A DNA stretch of 64,000 nt from Metellina segmentata (taxonomy: Eukaryota > Arthropoda > Arachnida > Araneae > Tetragnathidae): the NCBI GenBank assembly GCA_947359465.1, contig OX375879.1, forward strand, positions 120,358,557 to 120,422,556, given 5' to 3'. Numbering within the stretch: the stretch's first letter is position 1; each line of letters opens with the position of its first letter. Under the pieces are notes generated by a model. It saw nothing but the letters and a program-made list of their open reading frames with translations. It ran no database searches and had not been told where the DNA came from. Of this stretch, positions 29,101 through 34,104 are shown piece after piece. The position numbers and the translations under genes are program-made.

Positions 29101-31427
29101 ATAAATATTAAATCATAACATAGACTGCAAGGAAACGAGTAATGAAAGCGATAATATTTGTGATAAAATAGTGTCTGCGCCATTTTCTCAACCTGGTAAT
29201 TGGTAAATTTATAATTAACGTCTTACTAGAGGAACACAATTTGCTATTGACGACGGTCCGGTATCAATCCCATAAGGCAGTGATTCCCAAAGTGTGGTAC
29301 ACGTACCCCCAGGCAAGAGTTTGGTGGGGGTGCGCGTTGAACCAGAGTTTGGTGGACTGATTATCTGATATTTCTCAAAGTTGTTATTATGCATTGCAAG
29401 TCGATGAGCCCACTGATATTGCAAATTTTGCAAATCTTATAGCGTTTGCTAGATACGAAACAAATCAAGAAATTCATGACGATTTTTTATTTTGCCAGCC
29501 TCTATTAGGTCACACAACAGGAGAAGAAATCTTTAATGTTATAAAAAAATTTATGCAAAAGAACAAAATTGATTGGAATATATATGTTGGAATAAGCACA
29601 GATGGAGCAACAAGTATGATCTGAATTAATAAAGGACTCGTTGCAAGAATTCAAAATGTTGCCCCAAATGTCATATTCACACATTGTTGCATACACAGAG
29701 AGGATTCGGTAACACGTAAGATGCCCGCTGATCTACAGAAAGTTCTGAATAAAAGCGTGAAAATCGTTAACTACATTAAAAACCGTCCTTTGAATGCACG
29801 ACTTTTTTCACAAATATGCAAAGAAATGGGAAGTAGTCATACCCAGCTTCTTTATAATACCGATGTTTGTTGACTATCTAGAGGAAAAATTCTAAATCGA
29901 TTGTTTGAACTTAGACATGAACTTCAATGTTTTCTTAATGATATATTTGAGTTGAGGAATTGTTTACATGACTGGAAATGGCTTTGTAAACTAGCATACT
30001 TAACATATATATTCTCTGTTTTAAATTGCTTCAACTTATCGTTACAAGGCAAAGAAATTTCATTGTTTCACGTTCAAGATAAAGTGAAAGCTGCCATCGC
30101 AAAACTAAAGTTATGGCAAAAGAGAGTTGATAATGGAGAAGTAGACCAATTTCCCTCTCTTCATGAGTTTATAACATGTTCGACAACTAAAATTGATGCT
30201 GATACTCTGAAATGCATAACTCAGCATTTGGAGAGTTTTCAAGTGGGCTTGAAAAACTATTTCCCTGATTTAACCAAAAATATTGAATGGATACGATATC
30301 CGTTTAACATCAACACAACATCAATGCCAGAAGATTTGTCGCATGCGGAAGAAGAGCAATTGTTGGAATTGGCTTCAGACGGATTCTTGAAAAATAAATA
30401 TAAGGAGAGTACTTTAACATCATTCTGGTTACAAATGCAACTTGTATATCCGGTTTTAACAGAAGAAGTTTTAAAATACATCTTGCCTTTTCCAATTTCA
30501 TATTTACGTGAAGTTGCTTTTTCAGCATTGTAGACATTAAGTGGAAAAAAAGGAACAGACTATTGGACGTGGAACCACATCTCAGATTAAAATGAACAAC
30601 CAGGGAACCAAATATGACGATCTGTTATCTGTTATCTCAGCACAAACAATTTCGTCCTTCTCATTGATCCAAATAAACGTTATTTATAATGTAACTTTTA
30701 TTTATATTTTATTATGAATAATTTTATTTATATCTTCTTATTATTTTGTGTGTCACAAAAAAAAAAGAAAAATAATACATTTTGATTGTTATTAAAATAC
30801 ATCCATTTTTTTGACGAGGGGTACTCAGCGTTATGAAAATTATAGAATGGTAATGGTAATGGTAATTTTAGTTAACGTCGTACTAGAGCAACACAACGGG
30901 CTATTGACGACGGTCCGGAATCAGTCCCTTAAGGGAAAGATTCGAGGACAACACCTCGTAATTTTGAACCACGGTCAGATGACGAAGCAACACCTGAGCT
31001 GGCACCCCACTCTCCAAACTTCCACGCCAACCCAACGTGAGGACTTTCGGCCACGACATATTTAAGGTGCACCAGCCGCCTCTACACCATACGTTTACAA
31101 ACATCCATGCCCGGACCCGGATTCGAACCAGGAACCTTCCTATCTAGAGGCTAACACCTTAACCACTATACCGGTTGGTCGGCGAAAATTATAGAAAGGG
31201 TACACATATGTCAAAAGTTTGGGAAACACTGCCCTAAGGGAAAGATCCGAGGACAACACCATGTCATTTTGAACCACGGTCAGATGACGAAGCAACACCT
31301 GAGCTGGTACCCCACTCTCCAAACTTTTGAGGTATAGCACTACTTACCAGTACAGCAGCAAAAGTGACGCGATTCCAAGAATTAGAGTGATGGCCACAGG
31401 TCCGAAGAGGAGATCCGTGTCGATCAT
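2007..31427 (-). CDS. CYP gene 1: CYP3-clan cytochrome P450 (12 exons, 3'-incomplete)
   Basis: Join, minus strand: 31427-31348, 24734-24638, 23563-23511, 21078-20982, 16985-16869, 14263-14175, 11160-11015, 9184-9069, 7741-7588, 6408-6245, 3047-2959, 2150-2007. The frame stays open throughout, giving about 448 residues. Visible in order: an N-terminal membrane anchor (residues 8-27), C-helix WKRIR (130-134), I-helix AGYDTT (333-338), K-helix ETLR (391-394) and a KFDPDR segment just before the expected haem loop. The haem cysteine exon and last exon lie beyond the left edge. The family members are ER haem monooxygenases using NADPH-P450 reductase; the substrate is unknown. All splice sites are GT-AG except a likely GC donor after exon 7. 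Introns make up over 95% of the span and are full of transposons. The closest relative visible is CYP gene 2. Confidence 0.92.
2151..2958. other. Intron 11 of CYP gene 1
   Basis: AT-rich, with short runs of A and T. I see no coding region, RNA or recognisable transposon terminus. Confidence 0.5.
2959..3047 (-). CDS. CYP gene 1 exon 11 (K-helix)
   Basis: 89 nt. Contains the invariant K-helix ExxR as ETLR, followed by YPPAV. AG acceptor at the 3048 side and donor GTACAG. Only 3 of 30 residues differ from exon 11 of CYP gene 2. Confidence 0.95.
3233..4292 (-). mobile_element. hAT DNA transposon with 8-bp target duplication
   Basis: Terminal inverted repeats CAGGGATGGGCAAAC at 3233 and its complement ending at 4292, flanked by a perfect 8-bp duplication GTGTAAGG (3225-3232 and 4293-4300). 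Length 1060 bp, too short for a full transposase. It sits inside the Helitron 3190-4945. Confidence 0.92.
3518..4099 (-). pseudogene. hAT transposase remnant, GTF2IRD2/ZBED-like
   Basis: Two open minus-strand blocks (4099-3893 and 3805-3518) separated by stops. The first has [15 protein letters not shown] and [13 protein letters not shown]; the second has [14 protein letters not shown] and [11 protein letters not shown]. These are typical of the C-terminal half of the hAT transposases that gave rise to vertebrate GTF2IRD2/ZBED-like proteins. There is no BED finger and no complete catalytic core. It lies wholly inside the hAT element, so this is not a host gene. Confidence 0.8.
5049..5942 (+). 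mobile_element. Possible solo LTR
   Basis: Starts TGTCGGG, ends CCCACA, and carries AATAAA near 5884 followed by a T-rich stretch, as in an LTR U3-R-U5. I could not find a matching target duplication, and there is no internal gag/pol, so the boundaries are tentative. Includes a (TG)n run at 5230-5247. Confidence 0.3.
6245..6408 (-). CDS. CYP gene 1 exon 10 (I-helix)
   Basis: 164 nt. Encodes the oxygen-binding I-helix with the consensus AGYDTT; the Asp codon is 6352-6350. Continues through [15 protein letters not shown]. Acceptor ATATGCAG, donor GTGAGT. Starts in phase 1, completing a His codon with exon 9. Confidence 0.95.
6809..7469 (+). mobile_element. Non-autonomous Helitron
   Basis: Starts TCTATATATATAATTCTC after A, and ends GGGCGGGCCCCCTAG before T. 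A short GC hairpin (AGGGGG/CCCCCT) adjoins the terminal CTAG. The 3' subterminal part is GC-rich, with repeated GCGAGC-type motifs. Related copies are at 51664-52131 (both ends) and near 12570 and 24772 (3' ends). 661 bp, no coding. Confidence 0.85.
7588..7741 (-). CDS. CYP gene 1 exon 9
   Basis: 154 nt encoding [20 protein letters not shown], the conserved DFLQLL segment of CYP3-type proteins, followed by an acidic linker. Acceptor TTTCATAG, donor GTAAGC. CYP gene 2 has a copy 3 nt shorter (one codon in the linker). Confidence 0.95.
7742..8334. other. Intron 8 sequence, nothing recognised
   Basis: AT-rich intron. A duplicated GCTATAGTA motif occurs near 8034 and 8327, the second next to the following MITE. 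No coding or RNA seen. Confidence 0.4.
8335..9031. mobile_element. Composite MITE with an embedded Helitron end, copy A
   Basis: Outer inverted ends CAATGAAATCCC (8335) and GGGGTTTCACTG (ending 9031), with TTTCCCGCAT..AACGTT repeats inside both arms. At 8532-8535 a minus-strand Helitron 3' end (CTAG preceded by a GGCAACGCC block) begins. The same join is found in copy B (19843-20882). Confidence 0.6.
9069..9184 (-). CDS. CYP gene 1 exon 8
   Basis: 116 nt: [20 protein letters not shown] and on to EDRKKTGK, the F-G region of CYP3-type enzymes. Acceptor TCTTTGCAG, donor GTAATG. The first two bases complete a Phe codon only if exon 7 ends at the GC donor at 11014. Confidence 0.9.
9296..9645 (-). 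pseudogene. Internally deleted mariner-like transposase
   Basis: Minus-strand translation gives an N-terminal block (9645-9410, matching 1200-1435) joined directly to a C-terminal block (9409-9300) with [17 protein letters not shown], a pattern seen at mariner C-termini. The DDE catalytic centre is deleted. Terminal repeats were not identified. Confidence 0.5.
9800..10560. repeat. 82-bp minisatellite, about nine copies
   Basis: Tandem units of about 82 bp, each with ATTATTCTATTTCACAATCC, TTTATTTTGTGCTTCC, GCCATTAATTTGTTCC and a CTCATTTACTGCTTTCAT block. Unit variants (TCAC/TCGC, CCTCG/CCCCG) alternate between copies. Lies in intron 7 of CYP gene 1. The long frames over it are by-products of the repeat. 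Confidence 0.92.
11015..11160 (-). CDS. CYP gene 1 exon 7
   Basis: 146 nt: [20 protein letters not shown], then [10 protein letters not shown] and on to GWRFMFF. This is the YGAFTMDVI segment typical of CYP3-type P450s. Acceptor CTCCTTAG. The donor is read as T|GCAAGT (non-canonical GC), because this keeps frame with exon 8; the nearby GTATTT would shift the frame. Confidence 0.88.
11161..11924. other. Intron 6 spacer
   Basis: No coding region or RNA gene recognised. Ends in a T-run near 11880, where the Helitron-related block begins. Confidence 0.4.
11925..12570 (+). mobile_element. Helitron-derived block with 3' end
   Basis: Ends with GGGGTTGGCGAGCG, a GC-rich stretch and CCCCGTAG before TT, a variant CTRR Helitron terminus. 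The block around 12030-12120 (CGGCTATTAGTTTAGGG) matches the reverse complement of 25685-25770, so the two are copies of one family. The 5' boundary is uncertain. Confidence 0.55.
13033..13206 (+). pseudogene. Unrecognised coding-like remnant
   Basis: Without an ATG start, a plus-strand frame reads [20 protein letters not shown] then a lysine-rich stretch ending YLPRGF and a stop at 13204-13206. Composition and the sharp end look like the C-terminus of a decayed transposon protein. I cannot name a family. Confidence 0.25.
13207..13821. other. Intron 6 spacer
   Basis: AT-rich, many homopolymer runs; nothing recognised. Confidence 0.4.
13822..14033. mobile_element. TTAA MITE of the GAGATATCTC family
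   Basis: TTAA at 13818-13821 and 14034-14037. Ends are CCCTCCAGGTG...GTCGACGAG and its imperfect inverse CTCGTCGAAACCAC...GGG. The interior carries ACGAGATATCTCGTC twice. 212 bp, no coding. Confidence 0.8.
14175..14263 (-). CDS. CYP gene 1 exon 6
   Basis: 89 nt: [16 protein letters not shown] then [12 protein letters not shown], the D-helix segment. Acceptor CTTTAG, donor GTAAAC. Begins with Met codons only because the exon boundary falls there; it is not a start. Confidence 0.9.
14336..15561. mobile_element. hAT-like DNA transposon with 8-bp target duplication
   Basis: Perfect 8-bp duplication GTTATAAG at 14328-14335 and 15562-15569. Inverted ends TAGAGCTTG and CGAGCTCTA. Subterminal regions on both sides repeat TTTGCATATTT/GCATGTTT motifs. 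No transposase is recognisable; non-autonomous, 1226 bp. Includes a (TTA)n run near 15430-15460. Confidence 0.8.
15570..16222. other. Intron 5 spacer
   Basis: No gene, RNA or transposon end recognised. Confidence 0.4.
16223..16470 (+). other. GC-richer island with two overlapping open frames
   Basis: About 200 bp clearly richer in G+C than the neighbouring intron, open in two plus-strand frames (one reads [19 protein letters not shown], the other [16 protein letters not shown]). It ends at ATATGTAAGT, a good splice-donor-like site. No family recognised. It could be a captured exon or transposon UTR; it is not proven coding. Confidence 0.3.
16869..16985 (-). CDS. CYP gene 1 exon 5 (C-helix)
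   Basis: 117 nt, 39 whole codons. [13 protein letters not shown], then the haem-propionate-binding C-helix motif WKRIR (WxxxR) and [11 protein letters not shown]. Acceptor CTTCCAG, donor GTACGT. Confidence 0.95.
16986..17682. other. Intron 4 spacer
   Basis: Nothing recognised with confidence. GAAGTTCGGAT with TCCCGCAT-like motifs recurs at 17190-17215 and 17627-17652, probably an old repeat. Confidence 0.35.
17683..18720 (-). mobile_element. Ginger-like DNA transposon relic
   Basis: Inverted ends TATTACCGCTAAAG (17683) and CTTTAGCGGTAACA (ending 18720), flanked by a 4-bp duplication AATA (17679-17682, 18721-18724). The interior encodes a KRBA2/Ginger-type C-terminal region on the minus strand. 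The subterminal left part repeats AGGTAATNTGCA-like motifs. Confidence 0.65.
18110..18641 (-). pseudogene. KRBA2/Ginger-type transposon protein, C-terminal remnant
   Basis: A 122-codon open frame (18641-18273) has [13 protein letters not shown] and [19 protein letters not shown]. After a frame change it continues with [26 protein letters not shown] and a CxC-rich tail (KRCACRK...[11 protein letters not shown]). This order is typical of KRBA2-like proteins derived from Ginger integrase-type transposons. The integrase core is missing, so it is a relic and not a host gene. Confidence 0.7.
18725..19373. other. Intron 4 spacer
   Basis: No gene or transposon end recognised. Confidence 0.4.
19374..19589. 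mobile_element. TTAA MITE of the GAGATATCTC family
   Basis: TTAA at 19370-19373 and 19590-19593. Ends CTCTCCAATTGGTT and AACCACCAAGAGGG. The interior has GATGATGATAAGATCGATC and related motifs. 216 bp. Confidence 0.7.
19843..20882. mobile_element. Composite MITE with embedded Helitron end, copy B
   Basis: Outer ends CAGTAAAACCCC (19843) and GGGGTTTCACTG (ending 20882). The left arm runs to a minus-strand Helitron 3' end (CTAG at 20007-20010), as in copy A. The right arm shares AATAAAAG.TAT.TTACTTAAATTAG with copy A. A solo LTR lies within it. Confidence 0.6.
20432..20739 (+). mobile_element. Solo LTR with 5-bp target duplication
   Basis: Flanked by ATTGT (20427-20431 and 20740-20744). Copy A of the composite MITE has the uninterrupted AAACTATTGCAAAGG at the same place (about 8878-8892), which serves as an empty site. 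It carries TATAAAAG at 20498-20505 and AATAAA at 20683-20688, in LTR promoter/polyadenylation order. It begins TG but ends TC, not the usual CA. 308 bp; no internal region. Confidence 0.65.
20982..21078 (-). CDS. CYP gene 1 exon 4
   Basis: 97 nt: [20 protein letters not shown] then [12 protein letters not shown], the B-helix region of CYP3-type P450s (compare the ITDPELIK..LVKDF pattern). Acceptor TTTCAG, donor GTAGGT. Confidence 0.94.
21505..22262 (+). mobile_element. Tc1-like transposon relic
   Basis: Inverted ends around CGACGCACGAAGAAGGAGTT (21513 on) and AACTCCTTCTTGGTGCGTCG (ending about 22248). Between them are pieces of a Tc1 transposase. It is about half the length of an intact element, with frameshifts. 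Confidence 0.75.
21580..22120 (+). pseudogene. Tc1-like transposase fragment (DDE domain)
   Basis: The main open block (21712-22005) has [40 protein letters not shown] and [11 protein letters not shown], the second and third catalytic regions of Tc1 DD34E transposases. The DNA-binding half is missing, and the frame breaks after PIWEGDW. This version is typical of spider genomes (from memory). Confidence 0.85.
22636..23475 (-). mobile_element. piggyBac-like element, internally deleted
   Basis: TTAA at 22632-22635 and 23476-23479. Ends CCCTTAACTGCTGTG and ACAGCAGTTAAAGG, with subterminal GTCTCTCAGACCTC and GGTCTGTGAGACC. TTAA targets and CCC...GGG-type ends are piggyBac features. 840 bp, with only a short N-terminal frame. 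The right end lies only 31 bp from exon 3. Confidence 0.8.
23051..23194 (-). pseudogene. piggyBac-like protein N-terminal fragment
   Basis: A minus-strand frame starts [20 protein letters not shown] and runs through an acidic stretch ([19 protein letters not shown]) to a stop. Piggybac transposases often begin with a basic patch followed by an acidic segment. No catalytic DDD region remains. The family call rests mainly on the TTAA and terminal repeats. Confidence 0.45.
23511..23563 (-). CDS. CYP gene 1 exon 3
   Basis: 53 nt: [17 protein letters not shown], the A-helix segment (compare the KYGK.WG pattern). Acceptor CACTTGCAG, donor GTGAGT. Too short for ORF detection; placed by splice sites and frame with exons 2 and 4. 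Confidence 0.92.
23920..24318. repeat. Array of GAGATATC/TCATCAAGATC repeats
   Basis: Dispersed-in-tandem units of CATCAAGATCTGGTCAGTTT and ACGAGATATCTCGTC with spacing of about 45-55 bp. Same family as the TTAA MITEs at 13822 and 19374. Clear TTAA ends are not visible here, apart from GGTTAAG at the right. Confidence 0.65.
24504..24558. repeat. Short tandem duplication
   Basis: AGGGAAAAGTCTGTAGTCAAA is present twice in a row in intron 2. Confidence 0.8.
24638..24734 (-). CDS. CYP gene 1 exon 2
   Basis: 97 nt: [20 protein letters not shown] then [12 protein letters not shown], the proline-rich hinge after the membrane anchor (WxxRGIP...P). Acceptor TTTCCAG, donor GTATGC. Its first base completes Trp with either first exon (31348-31427 or 33105-33184). 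Confidence 0.94.
24772..25800 (-). mobile_element. Helitron-derived copy
   Basis: Minus-strand 3' end has GGTTGGCGAGCG, then GGGGGTGGAGCCCCTTGT, ending CTTG (a CTRR variant). The block 25685-25770 matches 12030-12120 in reverse complement. The 5' limit is unclear, close to a poly(A) run at 25817. Confidence 0.55.
25970..27189 (+). mobile_element. Tc1/mariner-superfamily element, full length but decayed
   Basis: Inverted ends CACTATCTACCAATAAGTAT (25970) and ATACTTATTGATAGACAGTG (ending 27189). TA precedes the left end; the right flank reads AA, so the TA has probably mutated. 1220 bp is near the expected length for one transposase gene. Confidence 0.85.
26090..27134 (+). pseudogene. Tc1-like transposase pseudogene
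   Basis: N-terminal DNA-binding part: [20 protein letters not shown] then [10 protein letters not shown] (GRP hook-like motif) and [15 protein letters not shown]. Catalytic part: [27 protein letters not shown] (second Asp) and [20 protein letters not shown] (third acidic residue region). The pieces are in different frames with stops between them. A Tc1 transposase is about 340 residues, so nearly all of it is present but inactive. Confidence 0.88.
27218..27787 (+). mobile_element. Non-autonomous Helitron
   Basis: Begins TCGCTAATATTATAAAAGG, similar to other copies' TCTACAATTATAAAAGG, and ends GAATTGGCTAG before TT, after a GGCAACGCCGTGTTGGCC block. The base before TC is G rather than A, so the 5' boundary may have mutated. 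570 bp. Confidence 0.65.
27790..28901 (+). mobile_element. Non-autonomous Helitron, abutting the previous one
   Basis: Begins TCTACTATTATAAAATC two bases after the preceding Helitron's CTAG and ends GCAGTGGCTAG at 28901 before TT. It shares the GGCAACGCCGTGCTGGCCAC block. 1112 bp. The interior near 28600-28760 repeats TTTGGTTTGCGAAGCAAACC-like palindromes. Confidence 0.65.
29196..29269 (-). mobile_element. Outer SINE, left half (3' part)
   Basis: SINE body from the tail to CAATC. It is interrupted by a hAT element at 29278, and the remainder resumes at 31234 with CCCTAAGGGAAAGATCCGAG. Confidence 0.85.
29394..30533 (+). pseudogene. hAT transposase pseudogene, ZBED5/SCAND3-like
   Basis: One reading frame is kept from 29394 to 30533 with only two in-frame stops (TGA at 29622 and 29871). 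In order: [85 protein letters not shown] and, near the C-terminus, [17 protein letters not shown]. These are hallmarks of the hAT clade that gave rise to ZBED5. The N-terminal BED finger is missing because only about 115 bp lie between the terminal repeat and the first recognisable residues. A further frame change seems to follow 30533. Recently decayed rather than ancient. Confidence 0.88.
30848..31183 (-). mobile_element. tRNA-derived SINE, family A, full length
   Basis: Flanked by a 13-bp duplication GAAAATTATAGAA (30835-30847 and 31184-31196). Minus strand: the head at 31183 reads GCCGACCAACCGG then TAGTGGTTAAGG (A-box-like) and GGTTCGAATCC (B-box). After the tRNA-like head comes a body of about 250 bp and a (TTACCA)n tail. 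336 bp. Confidence 0.93.
31234..31326 (-). mobile_element. Outer SINE, right part
   Basis: Continuation of the SINE broken by the hAT at 29278-31233. It ends at CCAAACTTTT, just 21 bp from the end of CYP gene 1 exon 1. 5'-truncated, without the tRNA-like head. Confidence 0.85.
31348..31427 (-). CDS. CYP gene 1 exon 1 (membrane anchor)
   Basis: 80 nt from ATG (31427-31425): [20 protein letters not shown] then SLLLLY, a single hydrophobic anchor as in microsomal P450s. Donor GTAAGT. The ATG is preceded by GTGAAC on the coding strand. No upstream in-frame ATG appears before the local 5' region. Confidence 0.92.
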
Positions 31428-31560
31428 GTTCACGCACTTTTCCCTCGCTCTGCTCTGGACTGAGGCGAGTAATAGCCAATGCCTCCTATTTAGTGTTGTG
31501 ACAGCTCTCCCTCTTCTCCCGCTGATTGCACGTGAGCTGCGTAAAAGGCGGATGTGCGTC
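31428..31560 (-). promoter_or_regulatory. Putative promoter of CYP gene 1 exon 1
   Basis: The minus-strand sequence upstream of the ATG holds a weak TATA-like CTAAATAG (about 31488-31495) and a CACGTG E-box at 31529-31534. The spacing is plausible, but there is no experimental support and both motifs are short. Confidence 0.25.
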
Positions 31561-31736
31561 TCTGCCAGATGGTATCAGTGAGGGGAAAGACAGAAATTGA
31601 AACTCTCAATTGGGAATTCGCGTTGATTGGAACGAAGCGTTAGCTCGCGTTGTTTCCAACTGTAGCTGAAATGTCTTTGTGTGGATGATCGGTTTCGGGC
31701 GTTTGTGAAAACAAATTGAGGGTTTTTGCCTTTCAA

Positions 31737-31829
31737 AGTTTTTTTCCTTACGGAACTGATCCCGGACCGTCGTCAATAGCCCATTGTGTTGCTCTAGTAC
31801 GACGTTAACAGAAATTACCATTACCGTTT
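31737..31829 (+). mobile_element. SINE 3' fragment
   Basis: Plus-strand body end (ACTGATCCCGGACCGTCGTC, CTCTAGTACGACGTTAAC) with a TTACCATTACC tail. 5'-truncated; lies between the two first exons. Confidence 0.85.
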
Positions 31830-31866
31830 AAAGTTTATCTTGAGAGTTTCTAAGATAAGATTGCTG

Positions 31867-32156
31867 GTAGGTAGGTGATTTGTGTCGAACTGAAGCAACA
31901 CGACGGGCTAGTGGCTGCGGTTCTGTATCAAACCCCGAAGGGAAAGACACGCGGCCAACACCACGCAATTCTGAACACCGGTCGGATGACCAGTTCACTC
32001 CTGAGCTGGCACCCTGTATTCCAAACTTCCACACCATTCCAACGAAGTCACGACAGATTTAAAGTTCACCAGCCCCTTTTGTACACGACTATCTTGGGTT
32101 TACTTCGACCTCGCAGTTGCTGGACTGTTAATCTTCCAACCAGGCTACCGCAGCCG
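31867..32156 (-). mobile_element. tRNA-derived SINE, family B
   Basis: The body is shared with family A, but the minus-strand head reads GGCTGCGGTAGCCTGGTTGG with a degenerate B-box (GCGAGGTCGAAG). Near full length. Confidence 0.75.
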
Positions 32157-32171
32157 TTTAAAAAAGTGATT

Positions 32172-32315
32172 GTTGGTAGTTATGTAATTTTTTTTAACCC
32201 GAAGGGAAAGATACATGGACGACACCACGCAATTGTGATTCCCTGTCAGATGACGAGGTCACACCTCAGCTGCTAGCCCACTCTTGAAACTTCCACTACA
32301 CGCCAACGTGAAGAT
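32172..32315 (-). mobile_element. SINE fragment
   Basis: Body segment AACCCGAAGGGAAAG...CCAACGTGAAGAT; no head or complete tail. Confidence 0.65.
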
Positions 32316-32324
32316 ATTTTATGT

Positions 32325-32606
32325 AAGTATTTTAATGAACGTCGGTACTGGAGCAACACGACGGCCCATTGACAACGAGAGAGAGATTGAAAGATTCGAG
32401 GACAACACCATGTCCTTTTGAACCACGGTGAAACGACGAGACAACACCTGAGCTCGCACCCCACTCTCCAAACCTCCACACCAACCCAACGTGAGTATTT
32501 TCGGCCACGACAGATTTAAGGTGCAGCAGTCGCCTATCATTCGCCGTCCGCTAACAAACATCCATGCATTGACCCGAATTCGAACCAGGAACATTCTATA
32601 CCTGGA
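32325..32606 (-). mobile_element. tRNA-derived SINE, family A
   Basis: Body plus part of the head, including the B-box as GGTTCGAATTC on the minus strand. The A-box end is missing. Confidence 0.8.
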
Positions 32607-32756
32607 AACGCCAGTGTTTGTTTTTTTAGTACCGTAGTAGAATTAATAACTGAGGTGTAGTTTTGAGTTGTGAGTTTAATTGAGTTCCGATGTTGTTGAG
32701 TTTTTGAGATAATTATTGAAACTAAGATGCATTTCCGAGTTATGTGATTTATTAAT

Positions 32757-32860
32757 TGACTAGCCATTGCGTGGCCGGCACAGCGTTGACCGTGACAGTT
32801 CCTTTCGTGGAATCGGGAGGGACCACAGTTAACGCTCGCCAACCCCCGGTGTTTACTACG
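32757..32860 (-). mobile_element. Helitron 3'-end fragment
   Basis: Minus-strand end GGCCACGCAATGGCTAG before T, adjacent to a GGTTGGCGAGCG block from a different Helitron subfamily. The 5' part is not identified. Confidence 0.5.
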
Positions 32861-33104
32861 GTTGGTGCTAGATTTGGTTTGTGAAATTTGTGAACAATGA
32901 ACATAATAAAGGGTTTAAATGTTCACATCAGTTTTTACCGCTTACTACTCAAAAGATAAGTTGAGTAGCAATATACTCTATTTCTAGAGTTCGTTATGTT
33001 TTTTTATATCAACGTTCGGAACAGCTATTGCTCCTAATACATTCATCACCCATCGATTTAATGTGCGCGCATAATGCAAGCGGATCAACAACAATGAAAC
33101 TTAC

Positions 33105-33184
33105 CAGTACAGGAGCACAGCTGATGTTATTCCAATCACAAGAGTGACCGATATCGGCCCCAGAAACAAAACCGTATCGAGCAT
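33105..33184 (-). CDS. Extra P450 first exon (alternative exon 1 of CYP gene 1)
   Basis: 80 nt, ATG at 33184-33182: MLDTVLFLGPISVTLVIGIT then SAVLLY. It has the same length, phase, GTAAGT donor and anchor design as exon 1 at 31348-31427, but differs at many residues. The only compatible downstream exon in the window is exon 2 (24734-24638), which supplies the G completing Trp. It is either an alternative first exon giving a different N-terminal anchor, or the remnant of a lost tandem gene. The intact frame and donor favour use. Confidence 0.75.
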
Positions 33185-33290
33185 GTTGAGGACTCTTTTT
33201 CCTTTGCTACTGGAGGAAGAGTCGACAGAATGGTGGTTTAACTGGATGGAGTGAATGGGAAAGGGATTTTAAATAGAAACAAGAAACTCG
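33185..33290 (-). promoter_or_regulatory. Putative promoter of the extra first exon
   Basis: On the minus strand, TATTTAAAAT (33266-33275) sits about 85 bp before the ATG, a good TATA-like element, followed by pyrimidine-rich sequence with CATTCACTCC as a possible initiator. Inference only. Confidence 0.3.
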
Positions 33291-34104
33291 AAATGACAGA
33301 TGGGCGTTGAAAAAACATCGATAAGCCGATCACCACTTGAGATAACGTTTCTTTGTCGATTATCGCACTTTTGAGGTCAGATTACGTGTGATCTCAAAAT
33401 AACAAATTGCGCGGTTGCTATCTGTCGTTGCTGTCAAATACTGTGAAAGACTTCAATGAGGGGACTAAAACATACCGATTTTGGTCACTAAAATGGCTGT
33501 ATGTATCAAAAGCCTTAGTTCTGCGAACATATTTGGCTCAACGCTCCTCTTTCAAAGTCAATTTTACCCCCCTCCCTATTCTTTGGGAAGATATATCAAC
33601 GAATAATAAATTACAAGAAAAGCTCTGCTTGTAGTTTTTGAGTTTCACCAAAATAAAATTTGATTGCTGTAATGTGAAGTTTTACAATTTCAAAACGTCA
33701 GTTGTTAAGTATTCTGAGCTTATTCAACTTATAACTTAAATTATAAAGCTATTTACTAAACTGAAATTGAAAAAGTAAATAGTGTAAAAGTACCAATTTG
33801 CTAAAAATAGTTTTATTTTACGTCAGCTTTATCTTTAGTACCAGTACCTTAAAAATGAGCAAGCAAATCGAATAGACGTATAACAGAAAAACCTGAAACA
33901 AGAACCCATCGTCATCCATTCCATATGAACGAATGATGAAAAAGGGCACTTTTAAGAACTTGAAATACACTGCACATACATGTATTTTATTTTTCAGGAA
34001 CAAACAAAAACAATTTACATTAAGTACAAAACAGTACATATGCACATACTGTTTTTTCACAAACTTACACTCTACAAGTACATACATACTCAGTAGGATA
34101 AAGG
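33291..34104. other. Upstream flank, nothing recognised
   Basis: AT-rich intergenic sequence. Short open frames here show no family features. Confidence 0.4.

Larger units (their letters stand above)
29278..31233 (+). mobile_element. hAT transposon inserted in a SINE and itself hit by a SINE
   Basis: Inverted ends CAGTGATTCCCAAAGT (29278) and TTTGGGAAACACTG (ending 31233). The 8-bp duplication is CCATAAGG (29270-29277) and CCCTAAGG (31234-31241), one mismatch. It contains a ZBED5-like transposase pseudogene and, near the right end, a full SINE (30848-31183). Confidence 0.88.

Noticed and set aside
29901..30533. Functional ZBED5-like host gene
   Set aside because: Same frame continues upstream through stops and the block is bounded by hAT ends; no BED finger.
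30848..31183. tRNA gene
   Set aside because: A- and B-boxes are present but the cloverleaf is degenerate and continues into a SINE body with a target duplication. The same applies to the other SINE heads.
31875..32276. 133-codon open frame
   Set aside because: Lies over two antisense SINE copies; the same sequence occurs at other SINE sites.
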